Assembly: GCF_030272615.1 (NCBI RefSeq)
Contig: NC_081407.1
Location: 101,477,897-101,541,896, forward strand
Direction of reading: 5' to 3'
DNA length: 64,000 nucleotides
From: Cryptomeria japonica
Lineage: Eukaryota > Streptophyta > Pinopsida > Cupressales > Cupressaceae
The notes under the pieces: generated by a model
Seen by the model: only the letters and a program-made list of their open reading frames with translations
Database searches by the model: none
Told to the model about the DNA's origin: nothing
Shown here: piece after piece, positions 46,451-58,801 of the stretch
Layout of the letters: each line of letters begins with the position of its first letter
Numbering within the stretch: the first letter of the stretch is position 1
Translations under genes and position numbers: made by a program

Positions 46451-48384
46451 TCTTTTCACTCACTTGCACATTTTCTCACACACACTCACATACTCATACC
46501 ATCAACATCAACTTGATATTCCATGTATAGAGTCTTCTTTATTGCAAACATCAATTAGGTCAACCAAAATAGAGGACAAAAATATTATGTAACAAGTTGA
46601 ATACCAAAACATAGGTGTGATAAGAATAGTCCAATCCAAGAGATAGAGAGTACCTAATAAAATGTTGTCACTTATTTCAAAGTAGGAAAGAACAATTCAC
46701 ACACTATCATTCATCCTCTAATAGTCAACAATAAGGTAACATGTAGATACACCAATCAACATGACACAAGTAATCCCAAAAATATATCTTCCAAATGAAC
46801 CAGCCAAATGCATATCCCCACATGCAAATTGAGGACCCAAATTCAATGAAACACAATCTCCTAAGAAAGCAGTGTCATCTAAGAATTTAACACAAGCCAA
46901 GGAGCAACACCAATCAACTGAACCAAAGTAGTTACCCTAAAATATAGATTCCAATCACCATTCATCATCAAACAAACCATCTAACATCATGTAGATTATA
47001 TTAGGACATTCCATGAACATCCAACAACATTCTCAAATCCTTCCTTCACTTTTTTACATCAAGATCATATTAAATTTTGGTACTTTTAGCTTTTATTTAG
47101 CTAGGCTGATAATAGCTTCACTTTAGTTTAGCTACATAGTTGAAATTAATTTATCTCCTAGTGATTTTTATTTAGTTGTCCCAGTTTTATGATTAGGGCA
47201 TCTATTTCTCTCTATAAAAGAGAATAATGCATACATTGCAACTATCTAGTTTCATTACAAGTTAATCTAATTATCAAATTCCTCTTTAGATTGATTATGT
47301 CTCAAGGTTTCATTATTATCAATCATGATTCCTTCTCTTTTGTGTGATAAATGTTTTTATTTCAAATGATTCCCCAACTTGGTTCTTATACTCCGAAATA
47401 GTACCCAAGTACCTTGTTATCAAAATAAAGCCTAGAAAAAGTCTATATAGAATAGCTAAAACTCTATCAATCACTAGATCATTGTGATTAAGAATAAGAT
47501 ATAATGTTGGAAAAATTTCACTAATGCAAACTAAAGGAAAATCCTATAAACACCATGCAATAATGTTATAGCATTGAAAGACACTAGTAGATTGGAGAAC
47601 AAACACCTAATATAAAATATAACCCTAAAATGATCAAATATGGTGTAAATAAAGAATATTCCAAATACAATCTTTCTTAAGCTCATGAGAGTATATAAAA
47701 TTGTAATATATTATACATAAATTAGATAGAAGAAATAAAGTACCAAAAAAAAGAATTGTATAAGGTTAACAAGCTCAAAACAACAATTAGAAAAAGATAG
47801 CTCTACAATAATAAATGTACTTCCCTTGGGCATTTCTATAAGGATATATCATCATTATCACACTCTAACTTTACACTTTTTCTCACTTTGGATATCATAC
47901 TCATCTTGCTTCCATAAACATAGGTCTTCACATTCAAACCATATTTACACTTACCCTTTCATTGTTGCACTCATAAACTACTAAATTGGCCACACCAAAT
48001 TCTCATCTGTCCATCCAAGAAACCTGGCCCAAATACATAAAGCTCCCCTAGAAAGTGATGGAGGTTCATCCTGCATGAGTATTACCTTAAGTGCTCGTTG
48101 ACATTATCTAAATAGAGCATTTAGGAGGTATATTCATACTATTTATAGAAATTAATCATATGAAGTTTGAAACCATTGGGATTACCCTTCTCCATCTTGG
48201 AATGAGCAATTGCCTATCCCAATACTGAAGAATAGTAGAGAAGAAGTTGGACGTATAGAAGGAGTTCCCAAACATCACTAAGTAGGATAAGTGGGTCCTT
48301 ATTATCTTGAGCCATCTCCATGATGAATTCTTATACACAAACAAGCGCCACATGATCACCAAGGAAGTAATCCAACAAGTCATC
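46451..48384. other. AT-rich non-coding stretch
   Basis: No domain or clear repeat. The words catccaaca (about 47019) could be a copia LTR end, but no partner was found. Confidence 0.5.
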
Positions 48385-49807
48385 AAACTTTGGGCATAAG
48401 AATAGGTATCATCGAAGAAGGCCATAAAAATAAAGATGTTTCAAAGCTCATTAGAGCTACATACAATGGAAGAATCTTGGATGTGACCAAAATAACAAAT
48501 CAAATAATCAAATGTGCAATAATTGGAAAAACATAAAAAATTTATTACGTCAACTGGGAGGGTTCTACCAAGGCCACCACTATGAATGTCTCATATCAAA
48601 TGGTGATTGAAGGAAAAAATATTGATCTTTGCAAGGTCCCATTCCAAGTCTTGTTGGATAATGTAGCATGTAAAAAATAATTTTGTATGATATGGTTCAA
48701 AAATATATAGATAGTATTTTTTTCCTAGTAGATAAAGACCATGATGTAGACTATAGAATCGCAAACCTCATAAATACCCTAATTACCTTATAAGGTAATT
48801 GATGCAAAGATCAAGTTATATGCATCTAATCTATTAAGCATCTTTATGAACCCTAAATCAAATAGATTCCCCATATATTGAGAATTTAGTTGATTCAATA
48901 AATAAGAGCAAGATCGAAGAATATATGGAGAAGTCCAAAGATAAATTCCATGAAAAATGGAGATTTGTTAAGAGAGAATTGGATAAGTAAAGTGAATCCA
49001 TCCCTAGGAGATTTGGAAGGCCTTAGGTAGGCACATCCTCTGTAGAGCCTACATAAGGGAAAGTAGCTAATTAAGAAAGATGACACTTCCCAATACACCT
49101 CCATGAAACAAAAATAAAGAGATAGAAAGATGCAAAATGTGTAATGCTTTTGTGTTCCATATATAATGTGTTATGTATGTTCTTGTTATTATGTTAAGTA
49201 GTCAATCTCTTATATAGATGGAACTCCTTATTCTCTTAATATAATTAAGTCCATGGAAAAAATTACAACACTAATAAAGTCATGGTGGTTTCGAACTTCA
49301 ACTTTCATCACTCATATTTATTGCTAACAAGGACTGCACAATAAAATTAGTAAGCGCAAAACTATTGAACACAAACTTATTCAGAGTTTTGAGACTCATA
49401 AAGGAATTGTAAGATCAAAAGAGAGTTGTATATAGTTTTTATGTCTCCCTTATATTTTTTAAGTAATTATTTGAAAGTTATAGTATGAACAATTTATTTA
49501 AGAGTAATATTTTCAAAGGTTCATATAGTCCAATGATTATTTATCTCAAACATCTTGTTTCGTATTACCATAATTTCCAATAAACCTTTTTTTTTCTAAT
49601 ATTATGCATGATGCTCAATAAAACTAATCCATTCTTATTACGATGATGTCTAGTAACTTTAAACATGAAAAAATATTAATAAAAAAATAATTTTTATTTA
49701 AATAACTAATTATTTTGAAATAGAAATTTGTTTTATTTCATATGTAAATACTATTGACATATTTCATTAGATTAAAGTATTTAAATATGCTATTTTTGTT
49801 GCACATA
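48385..49807 (+). repeat. Unit R, copy 2, first segment
   Basis: Aligns with 12395-13965 of copy 1. Ends at the insertion site tttgttgcacata (49795-49807). Confidence 0.75.
48400..49075 (+). pseudogene. Unknown retroelement-associated protein, unit R copy 2, decayed
   Basis: Plus-strand translation: IRATYNGRILDVTKITNQII, YYVNWEG, YQMVIEGKNIDLCKV, LLDNVACKK. It agrees with copy 1 at most conserved positions, and stops sit at different places in the two copies. The C-terminal part (YGEVQR/YGEYQR-type words) is frameshifted. No family named. Confidence 0.5.
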
Positions 49808-51429
49808 ATATTTTGATATTAGAAAGAACAAAACATGACTGCTGGCCCATTACACTAACAACCCATAGACATTATTAACAACTGAAAACACACTTAAACA
49901 TATCAAAAATCAACTTAGAAGTCTTAAAAAAATACTTATAGTGATAAAAGTATTTAGCAAAAATAATAAAAATCCTTTAAAACTAAAGCCAACCAATTAG
50001 TGGCTATTTGAGCACATTGATCCAATCTTCAATGAGGAACTTAAATATTTCCTTTTAATTTCCCTTTTTTTCAGCAACTTTATTGAGCACTTTCTTTTGT
50101 ATCAAGCACAGGGAGATGGTTGAGTTATGCATCACCTTTAGGCTAAACCTAGAGACACTAACCATCTATTGCTCCATCTCTATCACTTTCTTTCTCAAGG
50201 GATCTAGGTCCTTTGTGGTAGCCTTTCAATTCACATAGTTGCACATCCTCCCCTGTTTGTGTGTCTCCTCTTCCTACAACTTAGCATCCAGATTCAAGTC
50301 CAAAGGTTCATTTTTACCACTATCACTAGTGGACTTAGCTGAACTCTCATCCTTCCATGTGTCCTCCACAACATTCTCCTCCTTTTCAACAACACAATCA
50401 TCATCCACAATGTCCTCCTTCTTTGATTCCTTATCATAGTCAATTTTTTTTTTCTTTAGTTTTTCCAACCATACGCCCAGCCGATCTATTAGAGCATCTA
50501 TGATTGGCACTCCCACTCTTGTTGTCATCTTCACACATCTCCACCTTCATATCACTGACAACCTCTTGGATGGTTATCTTGGGTTTTTTTTTTCTAAAGA
50601 GGAATGTCCCTTGGGCTTCCTTTTCCTATCCACAATGGATTTTACACTAGTTGATTATTTGTGACACAAAGACCTTCAACAACCATATCATGGGTTGGGG
50701 TAGCAGGGAACTTGGGACAAGAATGAGTATTAGCAACATTTGGGATTTGTAGGCATTTATTTTTACTACAGCTAAAGGAATCAAGGATAGTAGCATTAGT
50801 AGACAAATTAGACCAAGGGACTTTTGAAGCCATGAATTGTTTAGGCATGCAAAGTCTCAAGTAGAAATTATAGAAGCACAAATACAAATCTTGGTGTAGA
50901 GGGATGGGTTTTTGACCTTGAGTTTTAGCCATCACAACAACATCATAAACTAATTTTTCCAAAGAATTTAACAGAAAAAATCAAAGGGGGAGAAAATAAT
51001 GATTACAAAAATGATTAACCAAGGGTAGGTGATAATAGTTATAAACTTTGAACTTACCCTCTAAAGTAAATAATTTCACTACCATAAGACAAACCTGGTT
51101 CCATGGGTCTTGTAGGTTTTCTCTAGCAAATCCTCCATGAAGTTTGACAAGATCCTCATTCCCCGAGAAGAATTGGGAAAGACTTTCATTATTCGTTACT
51201 TGACTCTATTTTTCCCATTTTCTTCCTCTAATAAAGAGGCTTGTTTCTTTTTCGATGAACTCCTCACTAACCTCAAATGATACACCCCCCACCTTAATCA
51301 TCCTATCATCCCTCAACCTAACAAACTAGAAATACATGTTTTCATCATATCCAATTATATTTTCAATAAACTATGCCACTCCTCCTTCACTACAAATATG
51401 CAGCACCATGGCATTCCCTTTGAATTCCA
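49808..51429 (-). mobile_element. Coding retroposon with 13-bp target duplication (copy 2 of the unknown family)
   Basis: Flanked by tttgttgcacata (49795-49807) and tttgttgcatata (51430-51442), one mismatch in 13; copy 1 of unit R has the empty site (about 13953). The minus-strand gene starts at the very edge (MEFKGNAMVLHICSEGG, about 51430) and its 3' tail ends in a hairpin-like motif and an A/T-rich end. Long duplications and an A-rich end suggest LINE-type retroposition rather than an LTR element. Confidence 0.75.
50030..51429 (-). pseudogene. Unknown protein of the coding retroposon, several stops
   Basis: Blocks in order: MEFKGNAMVLHIC (N-terminus), a region with VGGVSFEVSEEFIEKETSLF (about 51290-51220), EGKFKVYN, LPLVNHF (about 51020), MEKLVYDVVVMAKTQGQKPI with DLYLCFYNFYL (50962-50860), a Lys/Glu/Asp-rich linker (50534-50274) and the C-terminal KVMHNSTISLCLIQKKVL and KEIFKFLIE (about 50140-50010). 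It recalls plant-specific retroelement proteins that occur beside gypsy elements in conifers, but I cannot confirm a family. A second partial copy is at 23400-24040. Confidence 0.55.
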
Positions 51430-51776
51430 TTTGTTGCATATAAGTTTTCTTTCTAAGAATTAGTTGACTAGATTCTCTTTTAGTGTATTATATCATAATA
51501 TTATATTTATTATCACATTTTTAATTTTATTTTTATTTTTTAGCTATAAGTGACATTTTATCTTATTTAATTTGACAAAATGAATTGTTTCCCTGTGTCA
51601 TATTTAGATTCAGATTTTCCTTGTCTTGCAAAATTATTAAGAAAACTAAATCTAAAGATGACACATGAAAACAATATTACATTCAATCAAATTAAAGAAG
51701 ATAAAATGACGCCAACATTTAGTCAAATTAAAGAAGATAAAATTATAATAAAAACTATGGACATTTATTTAATGTT
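51430..51776 (+). repeat. Unit R, copy 2, second segment
   Basis: Continues the alignment with copy 1 from 13953 to about 14155 (gttttctttctaag, ttagattcagattttcc). A short direct repeat tcaaattaaagaagataaaa occurs at 51688 and 51723. Confidence 0.7.
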
Positions 51777-53115
51777 TGTTGGGATAATGTGCAAATATGT
51801 GTTCGAGTGATGTGTTTTCATTGGTGTTATCATTGATGTCAACATATTCCTCTATGTGTTCAGTGTTGTAGTCAAATTATGTGAGTTGGTTTGGCCAGTG
51901 TGTTGCATTTAAGTTGTTGCAGATTAAAGGGTTTTGAGATAAGTATCTCTAGTTGATTCAAATTAGGTTTTAGTGGTTTGCATGGAGATTTGATCAAGTT
52001 ATGAGATTTGGTATTGCGGTTGGTTTTTTCAGTTGTTTGATGTTGATCAGTGTTCTGGATTTTTCTCCGCATTCAAATATTTTGGTTTCCTCATCTAGGA
52101 GAGTGTTTAGGACATTTTGGTGTGTCCTCAATTTAGATGGTTTGTGATTTGGATGTCTCCAAGTGAATCTTTCAGTTTGTTAGTCATTGCAGTGAGTGTT
52201 CTTGAAGTTGGATACAGTGATGATGAAGATTCTAGTAAGTAGTGTTGTTATGGTTATTTTTTTGGTAATTCATGATGCTTGTGGATGTTTCTAGATCATG
52301 CTCTATTTGCATTGGTGGTCCACATTGATTGGTGTGCTTTTTGTTGTTGATTTCTTTGGTATGTTCTTGTTATGCGACATTCTTGGTCACTGGATGATTG
52401 TAGCGTGTTGCAGATGTTCATGGCATAATTCTTGGAGGTGTTTCATGTTCAAGGTTTTGGTTTGGGTCCATACTATGTCTTAGCTGACATTGTTTTGGTC
52501 CACATGTAATGTTGCAGTGTGTATGATTATGTGTTTGTAATTTGTGATGTGTGATGAGCCAACCTTGAAAGATAGGTTGATGATATGTATAAGTTAATGT
52601 AATATTTATGTGAGAGAGTGTCTATATTTGTGAATAATGCTTTGATCTTTTGGAAGTAGTGTGAAGAAGTGTAGAAGTGTAGTATATGTGGTTTGTGCTT
52701 AATCGAAATTGTAGCCAGGCATGAAGAGATGCTATTTTCTCAGTTCATGATCTTATGAATGTAATCCGAAAGTTTTTGTAAGGCAATAAGTCTTCCCAGG
52801 GTTGTTGCCCTTCATTGCTTTTGAGCTTGACCTCTAGGAAATGTGCCTGAATGCATGTGCATTCTCATTGTAATATTTCATATACTACTAGCAAGGTATC
52901 ATCATATTCTAGGTAGGTTCCCACTATGGTTTTTCCCTTGACTGGGTTTTCTACGTCAAAAATCTTGGTGTTATGTGTGTTATTGATGTGGTGTTGATTT
53001 ATTTCATTGTTAATTATCATATCTGAAATTGCATTTGAGTTAAAAGTAAAGATTTTGAGAAAACAGATACAAACCCCCTCCCCCTCCCCCTCAGTTTTTT
53101 GCCTTATTCCCAACA
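51777..53115 (+). mobile_element. Solo copia LTR
   Basis: Ends TGTTGGGA...TCCCAACA; 1339 bp; flanks atgtt (51772-51776) and aggtt (53116-53120), one mismatch. Contains ggtttttcccttgactgggt (52928 on) and the C-rich LTR tip (about 53073-53092). No PBS or internal sequence follows, so it is a solo LTR left by recombination between two LTRs. Confidence 0.82.
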
Positions 53116-53339
53116 AGGTTAATAGTTTTACATTCATTTGAAAGAAATGATTTTCTTATATACTTTTATTTCTTAACATTAAACTCAAATTATTTGTCAT
53201 TTACCAAATTAATTCATGAAAAATATTCACAACTATTTTAAATTTTATTAGTAGTAAATCTTTGCTATTCAAATAGTCATATAAAAATGATCATAATGAG
53301 AAAGAAGCTTATAGTTTGATCAAACATCTCATTAGTTAC
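53116..53339 (+). repeat. Unit R, copy 2, third segment
   Basis: Aligns with 14163-14386 of copy 1 (tattcatttgaaa, gaaagaagctta/gaaacaagctta). Confidence 0.75.
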
Positions 53340-54605
53340 TGTAAAGCGGAAAATCGAACCCTAGTAGCTCTCCCCTCTTCCAACTCCAAGGAGAGAGAAG
53401 GGAGGTCACTAGGATTGATGGTTTTCACTTAGGGGAGACTTTACATTCAAAAGAGGGGTTGAAACCCACGAGATCCAATCCCACACAATGCAAGATTGGA
53501 TTCTAAATGAGTTTCAAGGTCTAAGACAGCAAGGCTACCCTCTTTTGTAAAGAATGTAGATAGAAAGATTAAGCTAGGAATGCATGAAAAGTGAGAAAGA
53601 TTCGCTTATAAAAAGAGATAGGGATATAGGATGGAGCTGCGGACCTGGAATTAGCAGTAAAATGTCGAGACGGTGCTGTCCTGCAAATTTGAGCGAAAGT
53701 TGATAGGACGATGGTGCCCGGAGTGCACACAGTCCTCTGAAAAATCCGCGAAACGAAGGGGGATTTGTTCGTCTCTGCACAAGGATTCCAGATCTTCAAT
53801 TTCAGCCGCGTACCTGCAACCTACACACAGAAAAGTGAAGACGATTGGGGGGTTAGGGATTAGGGGTTTACCCTTAGGTCAAACCCCAGTTTTGGAATTA
53901 ACCAAGAAATGAGAAATGTTGTAAATGCAAATGATTGTAATGTAAACAAGTACTAGTACCTTGTTGTAAGAATATTTGTATTCTTACATGCGAAGGTGTA
54001 GATGTTGTTGTATGTTGTATGTTGTATGTTGTATGTGATCTCCTCTTCAATGGTTGAATCCTTGTCTTGAATGCAACACTTAGCCTTGAATGGAGACTTA
54101 GAATGATCAATTGCTTGAAGGAATGCTTGAATGCTTGAATGCTTGAATGTTTGAATGTTTGAGTATCGTTTCCGCGCTTTTTCCATCATACCAAAATGGG
54201 AGAGGAAATGTAGTTTATATACTTGCCAATTAGGGTTGATAGACTAATTTTCTCTACCTTAGGCCAACCAGGAAAGATAATTTTCCAATTTGCAAACAAA
54301 AAGACTCGAGACCCAAAAGAGACCGGGCCCAAAAATAGGGCCAGGGACCAGGGCGCTGGGCGACATGGTCCTGGGGGACCAGGGCGCTGGGCCCCCTAGT
54401 CTTGAAGGACCAGGGCGCTGGGCGCTCTGGTCCCACCTCCCGGGACAGCAGGGTGCAAGGAGGGATCAGGCAGGGTGCTGGAAAAATGCAGTTTTTGATG
54501 TCGTGGACAAGTTTCGAGGTCTCCATTCAGGTTCCGTGTTGCGTCACCATCGTGAAGACCTAAATGCAGTTGAAATTGCAAGTGTCACAATTTTAGGACG
54601 CTACA
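53340..54605 (-). mobile_element. 3' LTR of the gag-protease gypsy element
   Basis: 1266 bp, TGTAG...TTACA on the minus strand. Has a TATATAAA box at 54214-54221, tandem tatgttgtatgt units (about 54010) and three copies of a gaccagggcgctggg unit (about 54349-54422) against two in the other LTR. Confidence 0.93.
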
Positions 54606-54620
54606 TTTAGCCCCCACTTT
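54606..54620 (-). promoter_or_regulatory. Polypurine tract
   Basis: The minus strand reads AAAGTGGGGGCTAAA directly before the LTR start TGTAG. Confidence 0.88.
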
Positions 54621-55394
54621 AGTGAGAGTATAAGCGTATGCTCATACTTCCGGTAAAGTACAAGGAAACAACATTGAAAGACTTTCACCACGTCAAGGAG
54701 GCAAGATACACCAAGCCCCCAGTGGACTAAGGATCTTACGGCTTCGATTGACAAAGTAAAAGGGAAGATCACGAGGGAGAACCATGACTGTCAGTAGTAA
54801 GGTTCCCTCACTATGAGTCATGTAAGAAAAATACCAAAAATTTTCAAGGCAAAGCTAAGTTCGCCAAGAAATTTTCAAGTATCCTGAAGGGATAGATGGG
54901 GTGTATGCCCCCCTACATTAAAGCGATCACACACACCTCAACAAGGGTGATTGATTTAAGGTAGTGATACACATAAGAAATGAGAAGGGAAAGGAGCACG
55001 TTATCACAAAGATTTAGCCCCCAAGTGTGAGATAAACCCAAGGATAATAGACACAAAACACAAAGCACGAGGTGACTTCGCTTTCCTCAGGGTTAGTATG
55101 CTGTATGATAATTCATGTATATCATATGTATGTATGCATAATTGTTCTTCATTCCCCAATCAAGGAAGGTCACCTAGAAGAAGGGAACACATGTGTCTTT
55201 TGAGTCAACATGAGAGAGACCAAAAGAGATCTCAATGCTTTGCATCGTCCTGAAGTAGACAACACTAAGGACAACAAATAGAAGAATGAGAATAACACAT
55301 AGAAGAAGTAACACAAGAGAGGAAGAGAGAATCTGCTATGCTAATGCAACTAGTCTAGCACGTCATCTACCCCCCGATCTTGCTGATCAATGTT
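54621..55394. other. Non-coding 3' region of the gypsy element
   Basis: Between the last coding stop and the PPT. No RT, integrase or other domain in any frame. The region may hold packaging or RNA-structure signals. Confidence 0.7.
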
Positions 55395-57410
55395 TCAGGA
55401 AGGCAGGGAACACGCTAGAGGAGGAACATCCAACACAGTAGATGGAGCTATCACAAGATCCAAACAAGGGCTATGTTCATGTTCCGAGCCACGTTGTTCT
55501 TGTCTAGGAGCTAGGATAAGTGCTTTAGAAAATTCGTTAGATAAATGGTTATCAATATCAACAAGTTCATATTCACTATCAGAAACAAGAGGAGTAACAT
55601 TTTCATTATGAATAACATTTTCATCTATATCATCATCAAGATTTATAAAAATAGGATCTTTAACTCGCACAGGATCAAGACCATCATGCATCTTATGTTT
55701 AGGAGATTTTGGCTCAATTTCCGGCTGAGGAGAAAATGGAATAATGCTTGTTGAAGGTGTTTTTGGAGATTGCCAAGTTTGAGAAGCAACTGCCTGAGCT
55801 CTAAGACGACACTTTCATCAGCGTTCACACGCAGAACGGTTTCATCTAGTCTTAGTAGGAATTGGAGAAAATTGAGGAGGAGGAATGTTCTCATCCTTAT
55901 CACTTGGGTGTTTAGGTTGTGGTCTCTTAGGCTGGATAATAGGAGAAGAGGAAGGTCTCTTTTCTCTATAAAAGGAAGGAGGAGGAACTGCTCCATATAA
56001 AGGAGGAATATTTGGTTTAGGAAGGAGACCAAGTCCATCATGACGAGGAGGTATAGGTCTACCTTTAGAAAGTTTATTCGGCATAGACATAGTTACATCC
56101 ATAGGGATGGGTTGGGAATCTTCTTGAGGAAAGACATTAGTTTTATCTTTCAAAGGAAGAACTTCCTTCTCAAGAACGATAGGAATATCAAGTTTGGGTG
56201 TTCTAGGTTCACTTAGAGATAGGATCATATCTGTTTTCCACTTTTGATAAGATTTGAAAAGATGATCACTTTGCGGTGGAAGAGATTGGAATTGTTTAGG
56301 CCAAAAATAATCAATAGGAACGCTAGAAGTTCTTTCAGCTAGTTTAAAGAGACTATGATTGACAGTAACAACTTCACCATTATGGGGAAATTTCAAACAC
56401 TTGTGAATAGGAGAAGTAATAGCTTTCATGGAAGATAGCCAAGGATAGCCTAGCTTCACACGAAATTGTTCGGATGAAGGAATAATAGCAAAGTTCACAT
56501 CAAGGGATTTGTTATGGACCTCAATAGGTAATGTAATAGAACCAATTACAGGAGAAGAAAATGCATCAAATAATTTCACAACCACATCTGTTTTTTCATA
56601 GATCACTTGATTCAATTGCAAAGTAAAAAGAAATTCTTCAGTAATAACATTAACCATGCACGAAGGATCAATAAGCACTCCATGGCAAGGTGTATTCTTG
56701 ACTTTTGCAACTATGTATAAAGGACCATCAGGTGCCCTGATAGTTTCACTAGAATCAAATGTGATGGAAGGCTCTTTAGGGTTTTCTTGCTGCTCTACAA
56801 AGTTAATCACATTCGGAGTCATAGACACAATACCATCAGATGAGAAAGAGGAATCATTAGCCTCAATCGCATTAGAGGTATGAGAAGGTAATGGATCAGT
56901 AAAAATCTGAAGATTTTGGTTAGGAGGAGCTACAGATGTGTTGCCTTTATCATTCACTCTAGAAACAGAGATAGTATTATTATCAATCAAATCTTGAATT
57001 TTACCCTTTAAAGCAAAACATTTTTCAGTATCATGCCCAGGTTGATGATGAAATTGACAAAAATATTTGTTATCAAAATAGGGTGAATTAATCTTTGCAG
57101 GATCTATTTGCCTTATAGGAGGGAGAATAAGCACATTTTGTTCCAATAACTTATTCATAATACTATGCAATGATTCATTCAAAGGAGTAAACTTTCTTTC
57201 TTTCTTGAAAAACTTAGAAATAGGAGGCACACCTGATGCTGCATTCACATTGTTGTTGATGATGTTTTCATTGAATTTGATGGAATCCCTGTTCGGTTTA
57301 AACTTTCCAAATGGTTGTTGACTGCTATCACCCTTATCACTCGGAGCCATAGGATTTGCTTGTTCCATTTGACTCACAGTCAGTTGATAATTGTGAAGAG
57401 TTGCACACAA
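55395..57410 (-). pseudogene. gypsy protease with zinc-finger-like N-terminus and long C-terminal tail
   Basis: A long open frame (57410-55842, 522 residues) carries a CQFHHQPGHDTEKCF cysteine/histidine cluster (about 57055), typical of Tat/Ogre gag C-termini. It then has a retropepsin-like block APDGPLYIVAKVKN...HGVLIDPSCMVNVITEEF, where the D-[ST]-G-A site reads D-P-S-C, and LGYPWLSSMKAI. A Pro-rich tail follows. Two single-base shifts (about 55843 and 55800) displace the final part (to 55395), which ends DLVIAPSTVLDVPPLA. Upstream it overlaps the gag frame by 31 bases through a single-base shift near 57444, so gag and protease were once one polyprotein. Confidence 0.88.
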
Positions 57411-58801
57411 CTGTTGGAAAGAAGTAAACTCAGAAAATAGAAGTTTGTCTCGAATATCTGTTTTTTTAAATTAGAAATAAAGATTCTTTTAATATCATTG
57501 TCAGGCACTGGAAAAGAAATTTGAGCATACAAATGCTTATATCTACCAATGAAATCAGTCACTTTTTCTTTAACACCTTGTTTACAATGCATTAAATCAA
57601 TCAAAGTAACCTTAGGACTTATATTGTTTTGAAATTGTTGAATGAAAGCATTTGCAAGTTGTTCGAAAGAAGTAATAGAATAGGAAGGCAATGAGCAATA
57701 CCATTGTAGGGCTTTATCTCTCAATGTTCTAGTAAATAGTTTTGCAAGCAACCTTTGGTCATAAGCAAAATCGGTACATATTGTTTGAAAAGTCTTAACA
57801 TGTGTTAGAGGATCACCTTTACCATTATAAAGCTCTAAATGCGGGATTTCAACATGTTTAGGAGGGATAGCTCGAACAATGTCAAGAGAAAGTGGGCTTG
57901 CAACATCAAATGTGGGCACACTAAACTTAGATTGATTCATAGAAGCAATTTGTTGCTGTAAAGAAGAGATAGTTTGTGCAAGATTATTAATGGTCGCTTC
58001 AGTCGAAGAATTCATATTAGATGTGTTAGATTGTGATGGAGGTATTATGTTATTAAAAGAAGGTATTGATTGAGAGTAAGGTGGCGGGACACTATGATAG
58101 TTAGTCATAGGAGATGATTGGAAAGGAGGAACACTACAAGGAGGAATGGAATGGTTAAATGAATTGCCCCCTTGCATCATGTTCATTTGTGGAGATGTAA
58201 TAGGAACACTCATTGAAGGAATATATGAAGAAGTCGGATTGAATGAAGGAAGACGGTTAATTGAAGAGGAAGGATTGCCCCCATGACTAGTGATCATAGG
58301 CGGAATGTCTTGTATAGAAGTAGTCATTATGTTTGATGTAAAGGTAGGTATGCTAGCAATAGAAGTTGTCAAAGGAATAGAATGATTGACTTGAGTGGGA
58401 GGTTGTGTATAACCTAAAGTTTTAGCACAACTCTTCATAGGCATCACATTCGAATCCACAATGTGTGCAATACTACGCAAAATATCAATTCCATTCTTAT
58501 CACTTTGAAGCATATGTTTTAGACCCTCAATTAAAGGAAGAGCTTGACTATCGAGGTATTCTTGAGACATCCATTGTCAAAAATCGTCAAATTGGTTATC
58601 CAATTTTGAAAGTTGTTCTACAGAAACCTCATGGAGAGCTTCTTCATCATTAGGAGGATTAGAGGAATTACCCATGTCCTCGTTAAAAAGGCTATTCAAA
58701 TTAGGCTCCATCTCCTCAGTAATTAAACCTTGGAAAGACTTAATTCTAAGGCTTCGTCTAACGGGAATAGTGTAAGTAGGGCTTATTGTTGTAAAACTCA
58801 T
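57380..58801 (-). pseudogene. gypsy gag (Tat/Ogre type)
   Basis: Starts MSFTTISPTYTIPVRRSLR at 58801. A TGA at about 58574-58576 separates the first 75 residues from MSQEYLDSQALPLIEGL, in the same frame. A long Pro/Ser-rich low-complexity linker (58400-58050) and a coiled coil (TINNLAQTISSLQQQIASM, about 57950) precede the retrotrans_gag core: HLELYNGKGDPLTHVKTF, LFTRTLRDKALQWYCSLP, FEQLANAFIQQFQNNI, KEKVTDFIGRYKHL. The protein would form the particle and bind element RNA. One stop and one shift interrupt an otherwise well-kept frame of about 470 residues. Confidence 0.92.

Noticed and set aside
54254-54610. GC-rich open frames within the gypsy LTR on both strands
   Set aside because: They follow the tandem gaccagggcgctggg units and differ in reading frame between the two LTRs.
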